Below, one piece after another: positions 56,482 to 64,000 of a stretch of 64,000 nt of DNA. The translations under genes and the position numbers were made by a program. Every line of letters starts with the position of its first letter. Position 1 is the first letter of the stretch. Under the pieces are notes generated by a model that made no database searches, was not told the origin of the DNA, and saw nothing but the letters and a program-made list of their open reading frames with translations. This stretch comes from Chara braunii (taxonomy: Eukaryota > Streptophyta > Charophyceae > Charales > Characeae): assembly GCA_003427395.1 (NCBI GenBank), contig BFEA01000506.1, positions 815,564 to 879,563 on the forward strand. Reading direction: 5' to 3'.

Positions 56482-58416
56482 ATTACCTGGGACACCCCGT
56501 GTACGATGCGCAATCATCGAAGGATGGGGGCAGTAGTGACGAAGACGATGCGGTAATTCTAGAGTTGGCGTGACAGCTCGTCTAGTACCCTGCGCAACGA
56601 ACGAGCACGAAAAATTTAAGTGTGACTGAACGAAACTTGCAAAGAACACAAGCGATGATCTTGGGCGAATCTCTCATACAAATATCGAGGATGGTCGATT
56701 CTTTGGAACCCCCTCAAACCCTGTACGAAGGTACCTCCCCTCTCCTTGCATGGTAAAATGACAAAAAACATTTCTGCGACATCACGAGTCTCCCCCAATC
56801 TCTTTTGCTACCTGCAAAGGAGAAACGACAATTAGGCTTAGGTGAGGAAGCCAATTCTTTGGAACCCCCTTAGCGCCTCGAAATCGGACTCGGAATCAAA
56901 TCACGACCAAACCGGTGCCATGGCAAGACATCCGTGATGGAGTGACCCCGGAAGAACACGTGGTCATTCGGGAAGAAGATGCGTTGTCGAGCGCATCGGT
57001 CCGGCAACGCACGTGGCATCGAAGGACCCATTCGGCCGCGTCACGCAGGAGTTGGACCAACCTCATCACAAACACACAAATGAAGCTTCCTTTGGCCGCT
57101 CCGGCCGAGTGCGCCAGCCATACCTCTCGCGAGCCCCTACTACAGGATAGGGCCTACGCGAGGCACAACTTACCTCCACCTTACGGGAGTTGTCACCTCC
57201 CTTCGGTGGGCGTATCCCCGCCGAGCTACCAGTCCACATTACAAAAGCTAATCAGTTGCAATCGCAGAGGTGGACCAGCCGAGGGCGTTTCTCGTTCGTC
57301 GTAGCATAGGGGGTACGCGCGGTAATACGCCTATCGGGCCCGCACGCGAAACGACATCTTGGGGGGCTGAAGTCCCAAGCGCGACTCGACATCGGTCGAC
57401 TAGGACACATCCCACACACCAGGCGCACATCACTTTACGAGCACAAAAATAAAACACGCACACATACACATACAACACTATACAATACAACGCGACAACG
57501 CTCCTAACCCCTCGATAGTCAACCCATAACCTTTCGACGCGGAAATCAGATAGGCATCGCGCGCGAGACTTAGTATAAAACCGCGCGGACAAAGGGCTAA
57601 CTTGTATCGACTTGCAATGCAAGCGTACGCAAGCAGTCGCAATGATGGCGTACTATGTAGTACCCATACTCATGCGGTCCTTGTGAATCTCGAGGATCAC
57701 ATTCGACACTCAAGTGTCGGCTGACACACGCCTTGAGGGTTAATCTCTCGACGCAGGACAACTGCCATGCGCGATTGAAGACCACACACCCTCTTCTGCA
57801 CCCTGTGCATAGTGGGTGGTACACACGTCTATACCTATGGTGGTAGTCGTTCCTTACTCCCCTGGAGATAAGCCCCACTTCAGGCCTGGACATAAGACAC
57901 GGGGTTTGACTTTGACGGTTCCCACGGACTACAACGTCCAACTATAAAAATAAACAAGCAAAATCATCCAATAAATAAATAAACATCCCACCACTTATAT
58001 ATCAATTCAGATATTGAGATAACAACAAAAGCAGGGGAAACAAAAACCCATCAGGTTTGCAGATCGTGCGACACATGGTTGTCATTCTCACTGTCTCCAA
58101 AGTATGACTCATGTACCAAGGTCCAAAATACTAACCTGCATAAAACACAGGCACACACAATAACCACATTGCCATACACCAATGTGGTTAACTTTATTGT
58201 TCCCTGTAACTCACACCACGCCTCACACAGTCAAACCCCAGTCATAGTCAAATTTTTTATAAATCTCATAAGTCCTTTATAATGGCCATAAAATGAAGTC
58301 ATGTTAAACCCTTCAAAAAAACATATCAAGTCACAAGGCTAAGGCAATCAAGTTGAGGTAAAATGTATAAGCAAAGTTGTGTCGTGAGCCGACAAGTCGG
58401 CGATCAACCAACCGAC

Positions 58417-58435
58417 CTGTTATCAGTGATAACAG
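58417..58435. repeat. Perfect palindrome CTGTTATCAGTGATAACAG in A2
   Basis: Identical to 37075-37093 in A1. Confidence 0.9.
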
Positions 58436-58713
58436 AAGATGATCCTCAAGGGATCAAGCTGAATCTAGTCCTGAACTTGGATCAAACGATCAAGAGGACC
58501 TGTAACACATGACAGGTCAGTGCCCCAGGCTAAAACCATAAGCCCTTGGAGAATAATCCCCATATCACAATCTCTCTCAGAGCTCCTTCTAATTAGCTAA
58601 GCCTTAGTCTATCTCGAAGCCAGCGCCCAAAGAAGGGTGAACTCATGGCATAACCTCCCCTATCTAGGGTGGATTACCAAAATCACCACCCGTCGAAATA
58701 TAATCTAACTCCT

Positions 58714-59290
58714 TTAAACTAAGAAAATTTCAGCAGCGCTTTCCGTAGGAAAAATGTCTTTCCAGAATTTATATAAGTTCAAAAACGAGAGCAGAAATAG
58801 TCGTCAACTCTTGAAAAGTCAAATTTGGTCTAGTCCCTGAGTTAGTAGAAATTTGGGCAGCACTCTCTTTAGAAAGGGTGACTTCCCAGATTTATACTAA
58901 GTCTGATATGAACTCAAAAGACAACTTGAGTTCAACTTAGATAAGATTTAACCAACTCCTTAGTTTTGTAGAAATTTCAGCAGCACTCCCTCTATAAAAG
59001 TGCTATTCCAAAATTTATACAAGGCTAAGTTCAAAATTTGAAGTAACTTTCACTTCCCAAAGTCCTATTTTGTTTAACTCCCTGAATTAGCAAAAATTTG
59101 GGAAACATTCTCTTTAGAACAGGAGACTTTCCATATTTTTACTTAGTTGGATATAAAAAAAAGACAAGTTGAACTTTCAGAAGTCAGAAATTAACTTACT
59201 CCTTGGATTCATAGAAATTTCGGCAGCGCTTCCTATAAAAAAAGTAGCTTGCCAAGATTTATATAAAGCCAAGTACCAAAAATGAAACCA
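58714..59290. repeat. 122-bp tandem array in A2, five units
   Basis: Unit starts 58714, 58839, 58960, 59085 and 59205. Order and type match the A1 array (alpha, beta, gamma, delta, epsilon), but beta is present once instead of five times. Confidence 0.9.
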
Positions 59291-59561
59291 GAAAATTCAA
59301 GAATTGACCTGAGTAAAGAAAACTATCGCAAAAAATGCAGGAATAGAAACTAACTCCTATCGCTCTAGCACGTGGTGAGCATCTAAAACAACTACCTACC
59401 AAACTGAAACTCAGATCAGATAGTCATCTCACTCTGCCACATGCAGGCCAAACCACGAAGGTAAGTACTCTCACCAACCCAAGCTCATCTGGACAAACAA
59501 TAGTTCATGATCTTTCAGTAATTGTAACCCTTTATACCCAGCTTACATAAGGCATAAAGTC

Positions 59562-60440
59562 AGGCCACCCAAACTTATGGAATGTGCCTAACTTGGCCAA
59601 AGAGTATACACAAACAGAGGGCACAACTACTTTTCTCTTCTTTGGGCACATGACTAGACCACTCTAGTCGTCCTAAACTGCTTAAAGTATCCAAGTTATA
59701 GATACTTGTCTTCACCTTTTTCTTCTAAGGCTGCATATGACTGAACTAACTCAAGTTCAGTCTGCCCCAGTTTACCACCGGTTTTATTCTTAGTTATACT
59801 CTCTTCAAGTTGTGATACGGCTATAGTCAGATCACCTAAACTTATAGAATAGTCTGATTAACTCGTTCTTAAATAAAATAGTAGTAAAGTATAGCCAAGT
59901 TATAACCATTGGGTTCCAGCATGTGCGAGGCTTTGAGCCAGACCCCCTGAACTTACAAAAGGATCTAACTCTCCGCCAATTTCATTTCTCTCTGAACCAC
60001 CATGTGCGTGGCATTGAGTCAGACCCCCTGAACTTACAGAAGGGTCTACCCTTTGCCAATATTACTTCTTCAGAATAAAAACAGGAAGGGACTGAGCCAC
60101 CTGAACTTACAAAACAGCTCGGCCCCCTCGTTCAGAAAGAAAGAAACTTAAGAAAACCCTAATGAAAACAAGGCAACCCAAGGTACCAAAACTTATTGAA
60201 TGCCCCGAGTCCCTAAAAACCAACCACAATCAAGCCTTCTCAAGTCAGAGCAGTCAGACCACCTAAGCTTATAGAACAGTCTGACCCTCCACGCAAACCA
60301 CAACACTGGTTCTCCCCAAACTTATGGGGACATCCCAGCTTCCAAAGCAATCAGACCCCCTAAGCTTATAGAAGGGCCTGACGCTCCAATCAAGACCAAA
60401 AGAAACAAAGCACTAGGTCTCCCCAAATTTATGGGGACCT
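59562..60440 (+). repeat. Array of about eleven stem-loops with covarying stems, A2
   Basis: Stem-loops near 59562-59589, 59652-59668, 59740-59761, 59827-59857, 59940-59966, 60021-60047, 60094-60120, 60253-60285, 60314-60329, 60351-60381 and 60415-60440. Stems: AGGC/GCCT, GACTAG/CTAGTC, ACTGAAC/GTTCAGT, TCAGA/TCTGA, AGACCC/GGGTCT, GAGC/GCTC, GTCAGA/TCTGAC, AGGT..CCCC/GGGGACCT. The loop is near CCTGAACTTACAGAA, different from the A1 loop. The fifth and tenth have one mismatch in the stem. Confidence 0.85.
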
Positions 60441-60714
60441 CCCAGCCTTAATGACCCAGCCAATCATCAGGCAATCAACCCATCATCCTGCCTTTCCCAG
60501 ATGCAATTCTTTTTAACAATCTGCCTTCAGGCACCCAACAAAACTGAAATTGAATTTGCACGACATTCCTTTACTTAGTCTGGCTTGTGTCATGAAAGTC
60601 AAACTGAAAGTCAAAATAGGCTGCATACCATATACTCAGTCAAACATGCAATGGGCAATACAGATAGGGGCTATAATCTGGGTTTATAGAGGTGAAGCAA
60701 ATGACCACCTTCCA

Positions 60715-60985
60715 ATTCCCTGCCTCCAGAACTCCTCCCGAGTTTCGGCAGAGCTCCCGCAATCGGTGGGGCGAGCCTCCCACAGAGGCCTTGGCGCAAA
60801 TTACGGGTTGCAATCCCGCCTGCCGCCTTCCTCTCGTAACAGGATTAGACTGAGAGTAAGAAGGGTAGAAGGAGAAGTTTAAGTCTCTCAGATCCAGGAG
60901 AGGTGCGCTCAGACTCGCGTGAGAGGGCCTTGGTTCCTTGACGCGCTTGAGGGTCCCGCAATGGTGGCCACTGTAGCAGCTTGAT
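60715..60985. repeat. Conserved 270-bp block of A2
   Basis: Counterpart of 39630-39900. Confidence 0.85.
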
Positions 60986-62257
60986 CCCACCTAAGCCAGT
61001 TGTTGACAATTGTCACTCTGACGAATCCTCAAGTCGCAGCGGTAACCCCTTTCACAAGCGTATTCGTACCACCTAGTCCCATTACTTTGATATCAAACAA
61101 TACTGTCGACAGACGCTAGTGCTCTCCTCCTTCACACTTTATTGAAGCGCCGCCAGTGCGTGACAACACCCCGCAAAACGCAGTTCCACTCACTCAACTG
61201 CAGTCCACCACCAATTGTCAATTCCCCTGACGAATTCCCAGACTCGCGACAATAACCCTCTCACTTGACAACTCAGATTCCACTACAGAACTCGTGACAC
61301 AATGTACAAGGCTGGCAGAACATCCCCTGGCTGCTCTGCACACTCTCAACAGATAAGTCTGCAGCCTGCTGCTCCCTTCCTTCCTACTGGGCACAGTGCT
61401 TGTACCAGCCGGCTGGAGTACTATCAAAAGCGCCTTCAACTGCAATCAGTAAGACTTCATCCCCGACCATACCCGTGCTGATGGTACTTCTTCGCCACAC
61501 AGGACAATGCGCCAGCAGGCAGGTAAGTCATAAATCGTGCGGCTCCCCTCACACTTGACAAACATGTCCCTGTACTCACGGCCTCCCCCGCGCTACGTTC
61601 GTCGGTAGGATCAGTAGCTCGGCAACGAGGCAGCGAGGCCCAAGATCCCACCAGCAGCCCGGCCACACCGCACAGCACATACATCAGTCTATAGAGCCCT
61701 TATGCGACGCACGCGGATCCCAGTCAGCAGTGCAACAGTGGGCCTCAGTCGACGGCGCCCCCCCCACAGTCAACACGGAACAAGTCAGCGGCTGACCAAC
61801 TCGCATCACGATTAGACCCTGCGGACCATCGGTCCCCATCACTCACTGAGCCAAGGAGTCACTCCGACAAGCGTTCGTTGCTTCTCACAGGCAGCACAGG
61901 TATACTGAACCGAGTTGCCCCCCTACCGGGTAAATCTTCCAATCCTCATGTCGCAGATGGCCTGAGCAGGGCGAATGTGTCCATGAGGGCGAGTTCTACT
62001 GCTCGGTGCCCCAACTTGTTCCGATCGTGGATACGGGCTTAGCCTCAGTACTAAGTGAATGTACAGTATGAGAATGAAAATCTCGCTAAAACAAGCGAAG
62101 ATACACCGCGATAACTTGTTGTTTACGAGCCTAGTTGAAATGGGGCTGCTTCCATCGTCGGGAAAAGCACCACACCGACCACCAGGTGAGTATTCAATCT
62201 TGCTGTCAAATTCCCTTCCTTAAAAGTCCTCGTTCATTACGATAGGAGAAGACCGAA

Positions 62258-62757
62258 ATGAATCTTCCGCAAAAATGCGAAAGTATTCATTGCGATTTAC
62301 AAAACCGTTTTTCCCTTCAGGCACGCAGCCCGATCTTCTTACTACTTCTTACCTTACTAATCGACCGTCCAAACTACCTCTACTACCTTGGCCAGGGCAC
62401 TCAAGAATGAACCTTCCTCTGCCCGTTTCCTGTCAAGAAACAGGCGAGATCTGATCTCTTCCAGCCTCGCTCCTTCTACCTCTGTCCGCCATCTCCTCCC
62501 TCCATAGACTCTTAGCGGGCTCAATCAGGTGTGCATCTTAACTCCTCCCTCTCTCGCTCTTCCTCTACCGAACTTTCCCCTAGAGCACGTACTAGGTGCC
62601 TGCGAGGATCGGCCCGGCCGTGCAGATGGGCTCCCCGTCGCAGATGGGTGGCGCACCGGCTCAGGTACGTTTTCGACTTTGTGCCTGGCTTCCAACCTCC
62701 CTGCTGCTGTAGTGAGCAAGCCGAATGAATCTTCCACTACAAAGTGGGAAGATGCAT
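62258..62757 (+). repeat. ATGAATCTTCC-type hairpins in A2
   Basis: 62258-62290 (ATGAATCTT.CGC / GCG.AAGTATTCAT), 62421-62445 (GCC.GTTTC / GAAAC.GGC) and 62725-62757 (ATGAATCTTCCACT / AGTGGGAAGATGCAT). Between hairpins the DNA is C-rich and unstructured. Confidence 0.8.
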
Positions 62758-63539
62758 TGCCAGCTTCCCAGTCCGTACCGTTGTCTTCATCGACCTGCTG
62801 AGTGACTCACCGGCCAACAGGTATGCATCCGACCCTACCGCTGGTCTCCCGCTGCTTATATCAATCGTATAAGTAACATCAGATGAATGTTATCGCCGAA
62901 AATGACCAGGTGCACCAACACATTTACTACCTCGTTCTTCCCGCGCGCAGCCTCAACTCGTCGTATCTCCGAACCTGCCTACTAATACTCAAAACTAACG
63001 GTTCCATCTAACTCGCCCTACCCAGAAACCCCGAAGTAACACTTTACTTTGCCCAAAATCGTTGGAAATCGGGGGAGATATGCCCGTTTCCTCTTCTCCT
63101 TTCCCTCGTTCCGCTATCTCCCCGCAGCACCTCTCTTTTCTAACTCTCGAACCACTAACCCTCCAGCAAAACTAACTCCACTAATGGACTCGCCCAGGCC
63201 CAGAACCTCCAAATCGATCCTCCCCTTGCTCGATTCCGGTCACTAACGAGCGAGAAACCCCCATTTTCCCCCTTTCGTTTGTATTTCCTCCATGGCTCCA
63301 TGCAACAGCTTTCTGTATTAGCTCATTTTCTACTGACTCCCTCACTAATCTAACTATACCATCATGTTCGCCATGGTGAGAAACCTCCGTCTCGGACATT
63401 CCCCTACCCGGATCCGTTCCGGATCGAGAGCGCAGCGCATTCTTCATTGCGCCCCGCCCTCCCTCCTGCCATCTCCTTCTAAGTGAACCCGGCGCAGATA
63501 TGCGGCCACGTTCGCTTTCACTTCCCAACCCGCTCCGTT

Positions 63540-64000
63540 CTTGGTAGGTGCTTGGAATGGCTCGGTCGATATGTGCTTCGAGTGGCTCGGTCTCAAGGTG
63601 CTTGGAGTGGCTTAAGGTGCTTGACGTGGCTCAGTCGGTAGGTGCTTGGAGTAGCTCGGTCGATATCTTCTTGGAGTGGTTCAGTCGGTAGGTGTTTAGA
63701 ATGGTAGGTGTTTGGAGTCTCTCGGTGGGTAGGTGATTGGAGTGGCTCGATGGGTAGGTGCTTGGAGTGGCTTGGAAGGTAGGTCCTTGGAGTGGCTTGG
63801 TTGGTTAGTGCTTGGAATGGCTCGGTCGATAGGTGCTTCGAGTGGCTCGGTCTCAAGTTGTTTGGAGTGGCTTAAGGTGCTTGACGTGGCTCGGTCGGTA
63901 GGTGCTTTGAGTGCCTCGGTCGATAGCTGCTTGGAGTGGTTCAGTCAGTAGGTGTTTAGAGTGGCTCGACAGGTAGGTGCTTGAAGTGGCTCGGTCGATA
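63540..64000. repeat. Minisatellite (GTAGGTGCTTGGAGTGGCTC) with 264-bp higher-order period
   Basis: Basic unit about 25 bp, GGTGCTTGGAGTGGCTCGGT with variants. A specific order of variants starting at 63547 (GGAATGGCTCGGTCGATA) repeats from 63811, giving a 264-bp higher-order unit. It runs off the window end. Frames on either strand are repeat artefacts. Confidence 0.9.

Larger units (their letters stand above)
56979..63100 (+). repeat. Long direct repeat A2 (LTR-like), right copy
   Basis: Starts TGTCGAGCGCATCGGTCCGG and is collinear with A1. Gag-protease remains end about 500 bp upstream, which is the side expected for the internal region of an element whose 3' LTR is A2. A purine-rich GGGAAGAAGATG lies just before the start (a possible polypurine tract). 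Homology is clear to about 63100 and may run to the minisatellite at 63540. Confidence 0.75.

Noticed and set aside
63593-63951. Ser/Gly/Leu- or Pro/Thr/His-repeat proteins at the window end
   Set aside because: Minisatellite translations.

Overview
The window looks like repeat-dominated, largely intergenic nuclear DNA of a eukaryote. I see no intact host gene, rRNA or tRNA. Four partial U2 snRNA copies have a 5' end of plant type (ACCTTTCTCGGCC), which points to the green lineage. Decayed DIRS-like, LINE, Ty3-type gag-pro and DUF7869-like transposase genes, Ulp1-like protease remains, long CT/CA tracts and poly-T tracts fit a large, repeat-rich streptophyte genome. A charophyte such as Chara is a guess, not a demonstrated identification.

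Layout. 0-8 kb: minisatellites, a cluster of 20-bp perfect palindromes, U2-derived retrosequences with A-rich tails, a hypothetical acidic-protein exon (minus strand, 1.05-1.6 kb) and a decayed transposase gene (3.2-6.3 kb) that still shows one likely intron. 8-10.7 kb: a broken DIRS-like reverse transcriptase/RNase H on the minus strand. 10.8-11.6 kb: a 208-bp dimeric satellite. 12.4-16.3 kb: pieces of a minus-strand Ulp1-like protease and unrecognised coding-like fragments. 13.7-27.3 kb: about 30 copies of a 24-bp quasi-palindrome in both orientations, some embedded in a 600-bp tandem array. 27-35 kb: AT-rich duplications, an assembly gap and many C-run/T-run tracts.

35.57-63.5 kb forms one composite structure. 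Two direct repeats of at least 6 kb (A1 from 35.57 kb, A2 from 56.98 kb) flank about 15 kb of DNA that holds gag-protease remains just upstream of A2 and a nested LINE. The LINE is split into two head-to-head halves whose reverse transcriptase parts meet exactly in the protein, as expected for a 5' inversion (twin priming). A1 and A2 resemble very long LTRs and contain no recognisable genes. They are full of short hairpins: a 122-bp tandem array expanded differently in each copy, and an array of 8 (A1) or 11 (A2) stem-loops. The stems of that array vary with compensating changes while the loop stays nearly constant within each copy. This hairpin array is the most unusual signal in the window.

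Nothing here forms a working pathway. The coding fragments are mobile-element proteins in various stages of decay, and the main content is structured non-coding repeat DNA.
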